DNA from: Lytechinus variegatus
Taxonomy: Eukaryota; Echinodermata; Echinoidea; Temnopleuroida; Toxopneustidae
DNA: 64,000 nucleotides
Assembly: GCF_018143015.1 (NCBI RefSeq)
Contig: NC_054740.1
Coordinates: forward strand, 69,465,356 to 69,529,355
Direction: 5' to 3'
The position numbers were made by a program, and so were the translations under genes. The notes beneath the pieces were generated by a model. That model was not told the origin of the DNA. It saw only the letters and a list, made by a program, of their open reading frames with translations, and searched no databases. Positions 12,101-23,096 of the stretch are shown here, piece after piece (within the stretch, counting starts at the first letter, position 1; each line of letters begins with the position of its first letter).

Positions 12101-15100
12101 TTCATCACTCACTAATTGAAAGCATTTTGGCATTCAAATGTTTGAGTTTAATCATATTAACGATAAAGTATAAACCTAAAATGATAAAAAAATCCAAATA
12201 TCTCATCAGTTTATAATACTCATTTTGTCGATAAAAGTCAATTCAAGGTCAATAATTATGACTGATATTAACTGGAAAGGTTCTATCTTTTTCCTTAGTG
12301 ATTTAGCATGTCATGATCTTTATCTCTGTCATTTTTGCCTCTGCCATTATTACCTCTGCCATTTTTACCTCTGCCATTTTTACTTCTGCCATTATTACCT
12401 CTGCCATTTTTACCTCTGCCATTTTTACCTTTGCTATTTTTACCTCTGCAATTTTTACCTCTGCCATTTTTACCCGGCACCGTGTGGGGGGGGGGGGGGG
12501 GGTGAGTGACGGAACACTGTCTTCATGATTTAGCTCAAAAATTCATGAATAGGACCTTATTCAAATTGTCAGTGGATTCATTGAAAGGAATAAACATTAA
12601 GAGGTGTGGCTGGTTAATCATAATAAAGCCAAATGATAGAGAAATGGAGAGGTCTCAAAAATCCTTAAGTAATCTTCAGGCAAACAGCGGTAATTTGTCA
12701 GTATAGAGAATTACGCAAGATATATCACAGAAACACACAACTTAGCTGTGTCCTTATTTCCTCGTCAGTCGGATGTAAATTTTATTAAACTTTCCAAATA
12801 AGTTAAGAAAGGTATATCAAAGATGGAGGATACATTCTCCCTTAATTTAGCAGAACTCTCAGGTCTGAAAATGTAGGCGAAATACATGTACAAAAATACA
12901 TTCCTACTTTTTGAAACATCCATAAGAATTTCTAAAAACACTTTAATATTGAAAATCCAAGTCATTTACAAGTTGCTTTGAGTGTACATATCAGAGTAAA
13001 AACACGGTTCGCAATAATGCCAACAAGCCCTTTATATCAGAAGGCTTCCTCAAAATTTGAAGGCCGAGTTCACGTACAGTAGAAGAAAACGTTATGATAC
13101 TGTATACCTGCAATTCTATGTGCCATTTTCTTGAAGGTTTACATGTTGTTGTGCTAATTTATATCATAATTTCATACGAGATTCAAAGTAATGAATGATC
13201 CCTTTCTAGGACAGGTTTTTGTTAAATAACCTTAGTTTCATCGAATGCAAGAAAGCATTGATATCCTTCCGTCACTGCAATATCTAACGAATTCGATTAT
13301 TTAAAGGCTTGTTGGCATTATGGCGAACCGTGTTTTTACGTTTTAGAAAACGTTATGATTTGAGCTGGTTCTGTTCACACTGCAATTCGCACACTGGGAG
13401 ACCTTATCATGTAAAAGAGGCTTTCACATCGCCGGATTTGCGTAGACTTGCGTAGAATAGGCTAGGCTACGCAACACTCCGCCGCCATTCGTTTTGCATA
13501 CGCAAGTATTCACCGAGGAAAGCAAAATGGGTACGCGGGAGGAACGGGAAAAATAAACGTGTGATTTTTTTGGCACTATTTGCTAAGAGCCCCCCCCCCC
13601 CAAAAAAAAAAAAAAAAAAACTATGCAACTGCACGCCACTCATACCCAAGACTACGCCAAAATGCCATGGTTTCTTAAAACACCTTTTGAGAATTCCGCA
13701 TTGAATGGCGTAGTGTAGCGTATTGTTGGTCATAGACTTGAGTAGACCTGCCGTACATTCACGTAAAGTTGCTTGTAGTTACTCAAATTTTGCTTACTCA
13801 TGCTGGACCCTACTGTTTCTCATCAAGTTTTTGTTGTTTTTATCTTCGCTTGCGCAAGGAATCCATACGCAACCAGTCGCAACGCTACGGACTTAATACC
13901 ATACCTGAACAACCAAGTGTATGTAAACAAGTAACGCAACCCTACGCTACACTATTCAGGGACTACGCCTATACTTTATTTGTTGTTGTTGTTTTTTTTT
14001 GTCATTAGTATGCAACGAATTTTCGTGTATTCCCTATGCAACTCTAGCAAATCCCATTGAGAAAGGGACTGTACGGAAGCACGTTGAACTATCATCTTGT
14101 AATCTATGGTCTTTCGGCGATTATCCTCGTGAATGAAATAAAATGACTAAAAAAAGTTCGGATAAACCCATAACCATGATAACGTACATAATTATGAAAC
14201 CATGACGGTTGATTTCTTTTAGGAATGATAAATAAAATCCACGCCGCTTGTTCGTTTTAACAATTATAACGCCCTTTTTCCGGTTAACAATTTCTTCTTT
14301 GAAATTTTCAGCCCCCCTTATTGCTTGGATATACGAAAACTGTAACATACGTCGTCAGCTTCTGCTATTCGGTGCTGTAGTGTCGTCATGTAGTTTCACC
14401 TTACTATCAGTATGTACCACCAATGCATCTGTAAGCCTCTGTCTCGCAATGATAGGTGAGTAAATAATGGTTTTCAAGATTTATAGATGCCTAGAATTCA
14501 AATTTTCCAATTTAGTCAGGTCCAGATTTAAAAAAATGTGCTCAGAAAAAAGTTTTTTAGGCATTTTGTGTTAATGCTGCTTTATCAATTGTTTTAAGGT
14601 AATTCACGGGTGCGGACGTGCTGAATCAAAAAATGCTGTTTGCCAAACTTGATCCCGACCTTTTTATCCTCAAATCGACCAAAACAAAATGGCTGCATTT
14701 GAATGCAGTTTCCCATATCAAAAGATTTTTATGGGTGATTATATTTCGGATATTGGGGTCCATGCGTTATTTTTGATACCCGGGGTTGCAAACATAATGT
14801 CTCCGATTGATTCGTCAGCCATCTGTTTTTCCAAGATGGCTGCAATGATTCACAGCTGCTGGCTGATAATTTTTGGGCCGATGCTGGCATAATCACATTG
14901 CGATATCTTTAACGTGTCAGCCATTTTTTCCTCGCCAGCATAGCAGAAGCAAGACATGGACGTCGCTTTTCCGACGGTGGCGAAGTCAACATCAAATCTT
15001 AACCGAGGTTAAATTTTTGAAATGTCATAACTTTTAGGGTATAGATTCTATTTCATGAAACTTAGGATTAAACAAAGTCTATTGAGACAGGTAATAGTTA

Positions 15101-18100
15101 CAAAACGGTACCAACGTAGCGTTCAAAACGGCAGTCGTTGTACCATCAACTCAAAAAATCGAAGTAAATTATCAAAATCCAAATCATCAAAAAGCTTTTA
15201 AGGCAAATAATGAATCAGGACCTGTTTACAAGATAGTCAGTGAGTGTGTCAGAGAAAAATAACCACTTTCCCGGATCCGGATTTTGAAAGATTTTTAGTA
15301 TGTTATTTCTGAGATCAAATAGTACCCAAAACCGCGAAAACATTTTTGTTACTAGTTTAGGGGTTCAGAATAGAGCAAAAAAGGGTGTAGAATGGCGGCC
15401 ATGTTGTTTTGCCAATTTGAGGATTTTAACATTAAAAATCAAGGTTGGCAAACACCAAATTTAGACTCAGCGCCCCCAAATTTGGCTAAAACACTCCTCA
15501 ATTCAGCAATAATACGATTTGCCTAAGGCAGTCTACTTTTCTCAAATCTGGACTTAATTCTCCTTGCAATATATTCAAGATATTGATAAGAAATAGGCCT
15601 GTCATCAGCCTTGTCATTCCTTTATTTTGTCATCACTTAAAATGCCAAAGAGTTAAAACACTTTTGCGCCGTTTGGAAATACCGAGAGCAATGCAATCGC
15701 CCCTGGCCACTTTTTTATACTGTGGCGTGAATCCGGTCCGAGCAGTGTGGATGATAGCAAGATATTGAGCTAAAACTTGGCAATTTTGGGGACACCCCCG
15801 ATATACAGGATAATACTACCATCTATCACGGTTTACCTTTAGGCTATTGTAATGGTTTTGATGTGATATAAACACTGAAATATATAGGAGCTAGCGAAGG
15901 GAGCTAGCAAATTTTCAGTATAGCTGGATGCATCCAGCCCATATGAAAAAGTTGCTTCAGTAGATCAAAAGAATGTACATATTATAGAGGAAATAACTGT
16001 ACCTCATCAATAACGACAACTTCAGAAGAATAGGAAAAAGAAATATCAGACTGGGATAAAAAGGGATTATACAATTGAGATTGTTAAGAAAAAACTCATT
16101 TTCCCACTGGTAAAATTAGTTGTAGAAATAGCAGAAAAATGATGAAAATATTGGTGAAGTTGTGAGAAAAATCCAATAAAGATTAAGAGTTATTAGAATT
16201 TCAAGTTTTAGATTTGTGATGTCATAAATGGTGATTTTTATCAAGGCAATTTGTTGAACATTTTGTAAATTGAAACTTTCATTATCATTTTCTTTTGCTG
16301 TTGTTGTTCACAATCCTCAGGCCTCGGGCACAGCATCGTTTGGATCGTATCAATCATGACACTGTGTAATTTGGCTGGAACGAATTTCAACCTTTTATTA
16401 GGCATTTCAACGTGTGGCTATCCTGTCGGAATCTGTCTTTTCCCTCTGTTAGCGGAGGGTCTCCTTGTAGCATATGATTGGCGGGGAGTTCTAATGATCT
16501 TTAGTGGAATCATGTTTAACCTAGTCCCTTTTGTCCTGGCCGTGAGGATACCTGCAGAACGCCATGGTACTGTGGCATCATTGCACACGGAGGGTTCGGA
16601 AACCAACTCATCGGATTCCGTTCCATCTGAAGGAGATCTTCCCTCTGGTGAATGTGACTTCAACGTCACCGATAAACAAACTTTACAACATCATAATCTA
16701 TCATGTCCCGAGGTATCTGAATCAGTGTCTCCCTACAGCTACAAAGGCGAATCAAAAAATGACACCAGAAACGCTTCAGATGCATCTGATGATAACGAAC
16801 AAAAAGAACTCGTCACAAACTGTTTCAGTGGACGAGATTCTCAAGACAAAATTAAAACGGATCCATCCTCTCAAAGAGAGCCACCTCAAATAAATAGTGA
16901 GGAAAATATCAATAATCATGACAAAACAAAAAACAAGATAATGTCATGGTTAAAACATACTGAATTTAGGAGAAATCCCGCTTCAATTTTCATCATTTTG
17001 TCTTATGCATTTCATGAGTTTGTATACATTGGTTGGCATACTTTCCTGGTGCCATACTGCCTCCAGAGAGGACTTTCAGTCAAAAACACAATTATCATAA
17101 CCTTCGGTGCTGCCGTTGGCAACCTATGCGGACGTATCATGTCTGGTGTCTTAACTCACAGACTCGTTGATCCTGTCACTCTATATTGCTTTGTAACTAT
17201 TTTGAATATACTTGCATTGTTATGCAATGTTTTCATTCGATATTTCTTCATCATGATAATTGCGGCTTTCTGTTCGGGAGCTTCGGTGGCAAGTAAGTCT
17301 GTACTGGGAATAATGGCCATAAAGAGTGGAGTATCCGATAGAAGTGTTTCTGTCTACGTCGGGTTACTTGAGATATCCGGTGGAGTTGGAGCTTTTCTAG
17401 GAGGCACCGTGGCAGGTATACAGATACTTCAGGACCTGTCTTACAAAGAGTTTGCCATGAATCCAATCAACAACAACTATGGAAAGCCACCAATGTAAAC
17501 AAATTGTAAAAACATATTAACTGAAAAAATCTAAATATGGTGTATATTCTTAAATTCATCTCTCTTTTTAATTCAGTATACTCCTTTTTTGTTTAGAAAG
17601 GACATGAAGAAAATTTCCTGTAAAATAATTGACGTTGTTGGATTTCCATACTGCTGAGATTGATCGGATCACTCTTTGTAAGACTGTCTAAATCTGCCCT
17701 TGGGTCTGAGAGTTCATTACATATTTTGCTTTACTCAGAATCCTTTGATACTCAGTATCTGCCCTAAAATTATACAATTCCTGGGATTTTGAGATCCAGC
17801 TAGAAATTATGAAATCCCGGCCGAATCAAAACATCAGAATACATGCCAACACCTGGCCTGTAATAGTGATCCACTGACTTCTTTAAAGAAATCACAATCA
17901 TAAATTCAAAAGATCATAATAGTTGTTAAAATATTTAAAAAATGACCAAATAAAGAAGAATTTCTAGAATAGTTTTTAGAATGCCGACCAATTTTACACC
18001 TTTCGACGGTCTGAAAATCCACCCAGTATCTTACATTCACAGCAAGATCTTGTAATTTAATAGGTCTACTCGAATCTCTTCTCCCACTTTAAGTTTAGAA

Positions 18101-18597
18101 TACTGATAGATTACAGGATGTCGATATGTTTTGATGATGTTGTGTGACGTTCTCGGTTCGTCCTCCATTGTAACTTATAATAAAAATTATGTACATTTAC
18201 ATAAGGTTTAAAGTTCCTCATTACACGATGGCATATATCTAGTTACTATTTTGGGGGCATTTTATTGGTCGACCCGTATCCTACTGTCATGCCAGTGCAT
18301 AATTCTATAACAGATAATTTCCTGAAAAAACATCATCGATGTCCACCAGTAACGTTTGTGTGAGCAGGTTGGTGTAAGGTTGTGTACACAAAAATGTGGG
18401 TGTGGGTTGATTTTTGTGTGCATGTGATTTACTGTTCTTTACGTATTCATCACTTTTTTTTTAATTTCAATACAGGATCCATCTCTGATGCAGTTTCTTC
18501 ATTAGATGTGAGTTTCGACTTATTTGCTGCCGTCGATACAGTGACCTTCATTTTGATGATGTTTGCAAGGGTTATTAGCAGACGGGATATTCCATAG
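9131..18597 (+). CDS. monocarboxylate transporter-like MFS protein (SLC16 family)
   Basis: Four coding exons join in phase: 9131-9326, 14312-14455, 16321-17415 and 18476-18597, each with GT-AG introns, giving 518 residues. The family is 12-helix proton-linked carriers of lactate, pyruvate, ketone bodies or other small acids in the plasma membrane; the substrate here is unknown. The start MDMGWW resembles the DGGWGW motif before helix 1. Exon 2 adds helices 2-3. GISTCGYPVG (about 141-150) matches the helix-5 G..AG.PVG block, though the preceding YF..RR.LA part is replaced by NLAGTNFN. RIPAER (189-194) ends the first half. A hydrophilic, Ser/Asn/Asp-rich loop of about 145 residues follows, then six more helices beginning near SIFIILSYAF and ending in exon 4 (DVSFDLFAAVDTVTFILMMF). 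Length fits the family (about 430-520). The first ATG of exon 1 is used. If intron 3 is retained, the frame runs on to a stop at 17496-17498. Confidence 0.9.
9285..9840 (+). repeat. exon-1/intron-1 junction duplicated inside intron 1
   Basis: The end of transporter exon 1 (encoding LGFMIGIYTAF, then the donor GGTGAGTG and an AATTCATGAATTATTTC..GATTACCACGCCTACAG block to 9409) is repeated. The second copy at 9670-9802 encodes FLGVMLGIYTAF, followed by GTGAATGATGG, ATTCATGAATATTTC and ATTACCACACCTACAG. A third, shorter copy at 9804-9840 encodes FLGVMIGIYT. A fourth partial match to the intron part (GGTGAGTGACGG..ATTCATGAATAGG) lies at 12501-12590. These look like non-functional tandem duplicates, although copy 2 sits between an AG and a GT. 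Confidence 0.7.
9955..11255 (-). repeat. GCTCGCGCTTCGCGCTC array, copy 3, ending in a TIR-like terminus
   Basis: Repeated GCTCGCGCTTCGCGCTC variants occur at about 9988, 10095, 10487, 10650, 10865 and 10972. The copy aligns with 5335-6680. The right end is a C run followed by TATTGGCGAAGGCTGGATCC and GCCCCTG; reverse-complemented it starts CAGGGGCGGATCCAGCC, a typical hAT-like terminus. I could not find a matching left terminus or target duplication, so the left limit is approximate. Confidence 0.6.
11271..11858. mobile_element. TIR element (long inverted repeats) in transporter intron 1
   Basis: The left half (TTAAATGTCAAGCCCACCCC, CAAAATCGGATGTAAAATAA, GTTATGACATTTTAAAGTTT) recurs reverse-complemented in the right half (AAGGACAAGTCCAACCC, GAGATCGGATGTAAAA, GTTATGACATTTTAAGG). 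The arms are about 150-200 bp and meet around an AT-rich centre. No transposase frame is present. I recognise closely similar foldback repeats from echinoderm genomic sequence; superfamily is not assigned because the target duplication is unclear. Confidence 0.65.
12316..12502 (+). repeat. 15-bp minisatellite followed by a 17-G run
   Basis: About ten tandem copies of a 15-bp unit of the form CTCTGCCATTTTTAC run to 12478. A homopolymer of 17 G lies at 12486-12502, immediately before GTGAGTGACGG, which matches the transporter intron-1 donor region. The long open frames across this stretch on both strands (CHFYLCHFYLC / GRGKNGRGKN) are only the repeat being translated. Confidence 0.85.
12996..13339. 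mobile_element. 344-bp MITE in transporter intron 1
   Basis: The left end GTAAAAACACGGTTCGCAAT, then AATGCCAACAAGCC, is mirrored at the right end by GGCTTGTTGGCATTATGGCG, then AACCGTGTTTTTAC. This gives a TIR of about 37 bp with one or two mismatches. No coding frame lies inside. A flanking target duplication is not obvious. Confidence 0.75.
13400..14060. repeat. TACGCAA/TTGCGTA-rich segment of unknown type
   Basis: The motifs TTGCGTAG, CTACGCAA, TACGCAA and related forms occur many times in both orientations (for example 13438-13475, 13735-13760, 13868-13890, 13935-13972). A C12A19 homopolymer block sits at about 13591-13620. This suggests a diverged DNA element with clustered subterminal motifs. 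I could not define its ends. Confidence 0.4.
14518..15553. repeat. diverged foldback element in transporter intron 2
   Basis: GTCCAGATTT at about 14520 and its reverse complement AAATCTGGAC at 15544-15553 open and close the segment. Inside, GTTTGCCAAACTTGAT, ATCCTCAAATCGACCAAAAC and AAATGGCTGC on the left pair with a diverged GTGTTTGCCAACCTTGAT, ATCCTCAAATTGGCAAAAC and CATGGCCGCCATTC read from the right. The arms are heavily mutated. A fragment of the TGACCTTTGACC-family element (14930-15095) lies inside. Confidence 0.5.
14930..15095 (-). repeat. fragment of the GTGAGAC-hairpin array element
   Basis: GACGTCGCTTTTCCGACGGT, GTCAACATCAAATCTTAACC and GAGGTTAAATTTTTGAAATG match, on the minus strand, the 3' end of the element at 20347-21450. 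Only the last unit and GC-rich spacer survive, with many substitutions. Confidence 0.6.
17949..17954 (+). promoter_or_regulatory. AATAAA inside transporter intron 3
   Basis: A canonical polyadenylation hexamer lies about 450 bases after the stop codon reached by reading through the exon-3 donor. It could serve a short isoform. Use is not shown. Confidence 0.3.
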
Positions 18598-19004
18598 CGA
18601 TTACTGACTGAGGCATGGGCATCCGTGGGTACAACGGTGGGGGACAGGGCCCTCACACATTTGGCTAACTATTTCGGTTAATTTATTTACTGACAAAAAA
18701 TTAATGTATGCCATCAATGTTATTTGTTGTAATCGTGATTCTGTTTTCATCGGGTCATCTTTGGAAAACAGCTTTTTGCTGATCTTTTGTACCTGAATAC
18801 CATTTTCCTAAATGTCAAACAGTGCCTAAAGTATTCCTTTTCGGGTCAGTATGAAAATCTCAGCTCGCATTGGTCCTGTTTAGGATGATATAAAATTGTT
18901 AAAATCAACTTTTATCATGAACAAATTCATATCAATGATACTTTTTGTCTTATCTTATGTATTTCCAGACTCAAACACACATTAAAGTTCAAATTAAGTG
19001 TTGC

Positions 19005-19010
19005 AATAAA
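19005..19010 (+). promoter_or_regulatory. candidate polyadenylation signal of the transporter gene
   Basis: AATAAA lies about 410 bases after the exon-4 stop codon, in an AT-rich stretch with no other gene nearby. It is the first canonical hexamer I see downstream of the stop. Confidence 0.4.
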
Positions 19011-20346
19011 GCAAACTAAAACTTGCATTTTATAATCATTTTATAATCAATCATAATATGTTTTTATTTATTGTATAAAGTTGATTAATTTGATAATAGA
19101 TTCCTTGAGCTCAGAAATGGCGGTCTAGGTGTCAAAATTATGATTCTAGGTTACTTGAAACCTTAGATAGTGTCGAAAACCCTGTTTTTGGTGGCCATTT
19201 TGAGAAATCCAAGATGCCGGCCATATAGAGGTCACGGTGCAAATAGAAACACTGTTATTCTGAATCGTCATACAATAACCTTTCAAAAAATTTATAGTTT
19301 TTAATTTCTAAAAAAAGCCCAAATATGAACAAAGTGCACCTGACTAGTGAGAATTCATACGAAAGGTCCTTAGAATGTTCCTTTTCATTCAAATTGCAGA
19401 CAAATTTCAGCTCGCGCTTCGGACTCGCATCACGCATTTAGACCTCATGAGAAGTAAATTTCCATACAAATACATTCATATTAACGTTATCATCACCAAT
19501 TTTTTTTTTACTATCACTAAATTATACTTATCATCTTTGTTATTATTAATGATATCATTATTGCCTTTGTAACTTGTAAGAACTCTATGTATATTCGTTA
19601 TGCTATGTTTTGTTCGCTGTAATTTGATAGCCTGAGTCATCATGGATCTACTACTCTGAGTAGTAGGCACATGGTTTCACTAAACTTTGAAACGTTGAAT
19701 GGAATACATTGCACTGCGACACTCAATTACATGTAAGCTGCATTCCTATGATTCTAATGATCTTATAAAGAGTCCTAGTAACCATGCTAATTGATATTTT
19801 TGCGATAAGTGGATAATTGTTAAATAATTTTTTTTTTTTTGGGGGGGGCACGCCCATACATATGGACAAAAATATATGTATTGGCTTCATTTCATTGAAA
19901 AGCAGAAAACAAAAATCAACTCGTCCGGGCCGATATTGCACTCATCTACAATTCGTGCAAGATTGGCCCTCTACTAATGATTTATCTCAGGAATCAATAC
20001 CAGAACTATGAAAAATAATAAAATATCAATATTTCATTCATAGAAAAATATGGACATCAGATTTAGTGATTAAAACAATGAAGAATAAATTATGGCAGAA
20101 AAAAGTAAAATCGTATGTAAACCCCCCCCCCCCCCGGGAAATCCGACTCGAGAATGAAAGGGGATATGCAGACAACTGTCGACATGAGTATGTGTCACAA
20201 ATTTATTTTTACAGCATTTTCTCCGTTGCGCTTTTAACTATTCAATTGAATTAGGCAAAACCTTTTGTGATTATTTTACCGATTGTTATGAAGACAATTT
20301 ATTGTCATCTTAGTAAAGTAATATAAACAATAATTATGATGATTAA
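19011..20346. other. intergenic DNA with repeat scraps
   Basis: Holds short pieces only: a GGCGGTC/GGCCATTTTG patch near 19120-19225 like the AAAATGGCCGCC arrays, a CAGCTCGCGCTTCGGACTCG at about 19408, a T12G8 run near 19830-19848 and a C14 run near 20123. No gene. Confidence 0.4.
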
Positions 20347-21450
20347 ACAAGTGGAATGCCTCTGGCCGTCTCACCTGCATCACGCGGTTCAATATAGCAG
20401 CAGTGCTGACTTTGAATACTACTCTAACTCACACAAGATGTTCAGTGATACATGGTTACTCTTATGTCCACTTTTTATGAACGAGACCAATAAACTTACA
20501 GAGATATGATGGTTATTCAACAAAAAACCCCAACATAGCCAAAGTTCATTGACCTTACATGACCTTTGACGTTGATCATGTGACCTGAAACTCGCACAGG
20601 ATGTTCAGTGATACTTGATTACTCTTATGTACAAGTTTCATGAATCAGATCCATAAACTTTCAAAGTTATGATGGTAATTCAACAGATACACCCAATTCG
20701 GCCAAAGTTCATTGACCTTTGACCTTGGTCATGTGACCTGAAACGCGCACAGGATGTTCAGTGATATTTGATTACTCATATGTCCAAGTTTAATGAACTA
20801 GACTAATAAACTTTCAAAGTTATGATGGTAATTCAACAGATACCCCCGATTCGGCCAAAGTTCATTGACCCTAAATGACCTTTGACCTTAATCATGATAC
20901 CTGAAATTTGCACAAAATATTCAGTGATGCTTGATTACTATTATGTCCAAGTTTCATGAATCAGATCCATAAACTTTCAAAGTTATGATGGGAATTCAAC
21001 AGATATCCCCAATTCGGCCAAAGTTCATTGACCCTAAATGACCTTTGACCTTGGTCATGTGACGTGAAACTCATGCAGGATGTTCAGTGATACTTGATTA
21101 ACCTTATGTCCAAGTTTCATGAACTAGGTCTATATATTTTCTAAGTTATGATGACATTTCAAAAACTTAACCTCAGGTTAAGATTTCGATGTTGATTCCT
21201 CCAACATGGTCTAAGTTCATTGACCCTAAATGACCTTTGACCTTGGTCATGTGACATGAAACTCTAATAGGATGTTCAGTAATACTTGATTAACCTTATG
21301 GCCAAGTTTCATGAACTAGGTCCATATACTTTCTAAGTTATGATGTCATTTCAAAAACTTAACCTCAGGTTAAGATTTGATGTTGACGCCGCCGCCGCCG
21401 CCGTCGGAAAAGCGGCGCCTATAGTCTCACTCTGCTTCGCAGGTGAGACA
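20347..21450 (+). repeat. GTGAGAC-hairpin array element, copy A (complete)
   Basis: Starts ACAAGTGGAATGCCTCTGG and CGTCTCACCTGCATCACG. About five units of roughly 150-190 bp follow, each with CCAAAGTTCATTGACC, TGACCTTTGACCTTGG, TCATGTGACCTGAAACT, GGATGTTCAGTGATACTTGA and ATGTCCAAGTTTCATGAA. A GC-rich spacer (GCCGCCGCCGCC..CGGAAAAGCGGCGCC) comes next. It ends in a hairpin at 21424-21449, where GTCTCAC pairs with GTGAGAC and CTGC with GCAG around a TTC loop, then A-rich DNA. No protein frame and no target duplication are seen, which would fit a Helitron-like non-autonomous element. Confidence 0.85.
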
Positions 21451-21911
21451 AAAATGACATTAGTTATAGTAATGGCAATAGCATTAAGCCGTGTTAAGGG
21501 TATATACATCATAATACATGTATTAGTAATGATGGAATACGATAATTTTAATAACGTTGAAAATGTGAATGGTAAAAAATATTAATAATATGTAATACAG
21601 ACAAAACAAGATTCATATACCTTTATACATTTTAATATTTTTAAGCAATAACCGCAGGCTATTGCACTCTGTGTTTTGTATACTTACAATATGATGAAGA
21701 TCAAAGATTGAAAAGCTAGACAACTAATAAACGTAGAGTTTATAGAAGCTACGACCATCTCATAGACCACTTATTGCGCTTATATAATACCCATCACGAG
21801 TGACCGACAGTGTATATTAGCTCATTTTACAATATGTGTGTAAATATATATATATATATATATACATATACATGTACAACAGCTTTGGTAACTCTTTTAT
21901 TTAAATATTTT
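21451..21911. other. short AT-rich spacer with a TA microsatellite
   Basis: No gene seen. A (TA)n tract of about 20 bases lies at 21845-21864, just left of the inverted SINE pair. A matching ATATATATA tract follows that pair on the right. Confidence 0.5.
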
Positions 21912-22349
21912 GTGACAGAAATGGATGAAGAGAACAATGGTAGGCGTAGCTTAAATCAAGGTTCTCCAGAGCTGTCTACCATTTCTTTCTACCCTTTCTA
22001 TGCTTTCTCCCATACGTGTACTATATCAAAAGCAATAGCTTTGATCCAGCTGAGGCATGGCGGGTTCTCATTGTTCAAAACCCACCTTCACCCGACAACG
22101 GAAATTATAATTGGTATAGTGTCGAAAATCTGTCTATCTGACGGTTAATCGGATCGGGGTCGCCCTAGCCACTAACTCGTCTCTGTGTTCTAGTGGTTAA
22201 GGCACCGGCGTTCAAAGCTGGGGGCCCGGGTTTTATTCCCGGCAGAGACATTTTTTCGGCATCACCAATTTTTCCAAAGGGTAGATAAGCTCTGGGGAAC
22301 CTTGATTTAAGCTACGCCTACCATTGTTCTCTTCATCCATTTCTGTCAC
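21912..22349. repeat. inverted pair of SINE-like units with a tRNA-like head
   Basis: Arms of about 62 bp, 21912-21973 and 22288-22349, are near-exact inverted copies (GTGACAGAAATGGATGAAGA .. ending CCAGAGCT). Between them sits a tRNA-like sequence at 22179-22249. The outer borders on both sides are TA-rich. This looks like two related SINE copies joined head to head, or one element carrying long inverted repeats. Confidence 0.65.
22179..22249 (+). pseudogene. tRNA-like sequence (SINE head), 71 nt
   Basis: It folds as a cloverleaf: acceptor GTCTCTG/CAGAGAC (7 bp), anticodon stem CCGGC/GCTGG, T stem CCGGG/CCCGG. The A-box region TTCTAGTGGTTAAGG resembles tRNA-Glu or Asp types. The anticodon loop GTTCAAA would put UCA at positions 34-36, which reads UGA. 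The T loop is TTTTATT, not TTCGAAT, so the B box is degraded. It is followed by a SINE-like tail, so I call it a tRNA-derived element and not a working tRNA. Confidence 0.6.
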
Positions 22350-22375
22350 AATATATATATAATATATACACACAC

Positions 22376-23096
22376 ACAAGTGGAACAGTCTCTCCTGCAT
22401 TTCACGTATTGATATAGCAGCAGTCCTGACTTTGAAAACAGCTATTGAATTATGATTCACAAAAGAAAAGATTCATATAAATATAAAATACTATGTCTGT
22501 TGACTCAAAATGGCAGTTGACCATGATCACGTGATCTAAGATATGTGCAAAACAAACATTCATATCTGATTACCCTTATACCTATGTTTCATAAACTAAA
22601 TCCATATACTTTTTTTAGTTGTGATGACAACTCCAAAAATACCACTAACTTTACCAAAGTTCGTTGACCCTAAATGACTTTTGACCTTGGTCATGTGACC
22701 AAATAAATGTTTTATTTGAATTGAATTGACCTAAAACGTGCAAGGATTTTCAGGGCTACTTGGCTGTTCGTATATTGAAGTTTCAGGAACTAGATCTATA
22801 AATGTTTTTTTTCAGTTATGACCACATTTCAAGAACTTAACATTGATTTTTATATTGATTCCTCAAACATGGTCTAAGTTAATTGAGTCTAAATGATTCT
22901 GGACCTTACTCATGTGACCTGAATTAAGACAATATGTTTAGTAATAATACTTGATTACCCTTATGTCTAAGTTTCACGAACTAGATCCATATACTTTCTC
23001 AGTTATGATTACATTTCAAAAGCTTAACCTTGGTTAAGATTCAATGTTGACGACGCCACCGTCGCCGTCGGGAAAGCGGCGCCTATAGTCTCGCTC
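22376..23096 (+). repeat. GTGAGAC-hairpin array element, copy B (diverged)
   Basis: Begins ACAAGTGGAACAGTCTCTCC and ends in AAAGCGGCGCCTATAGTCTC. It has the same unit blocks (GACCTTGGTCATGTGACC, AAGTTTCACGAACTAGATCC) but fewer units and more changes than copies A, C and E. The terminal hairpin's right half is lost. Confidence 0.75.

Noticed and set aside
12225-12509. Open frames rich in CHFYL on one strand and GRGKN on the other
   Set aside because: They are translations of the 15-bp minisatellite; both strands are open for the same reason.
17416-17498. Taking the 380-residue open frame to its stop as the true end of the transporter
   Set aside because: The GT at 17416 joins in phase to 18476 and restores the missing last helix, so the spliced form is preferred; the read-through is kept only as a possible isoform.
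21810-22148. 112-residue open frame sharing a 21-residue stretch with a minus-strand frame at 22233-22460
   Set aside because: The shared peptide is the inverted repeat arm read on both strands, not a conserved protein.
22179-22249. A functional selenocysteine or suppressor tRNA gene
   Set aside because: It is too short and lacks the long acceptor and variable arms of tRNA-Sec; the T loop is degenerate and a SINE-like tail follows.
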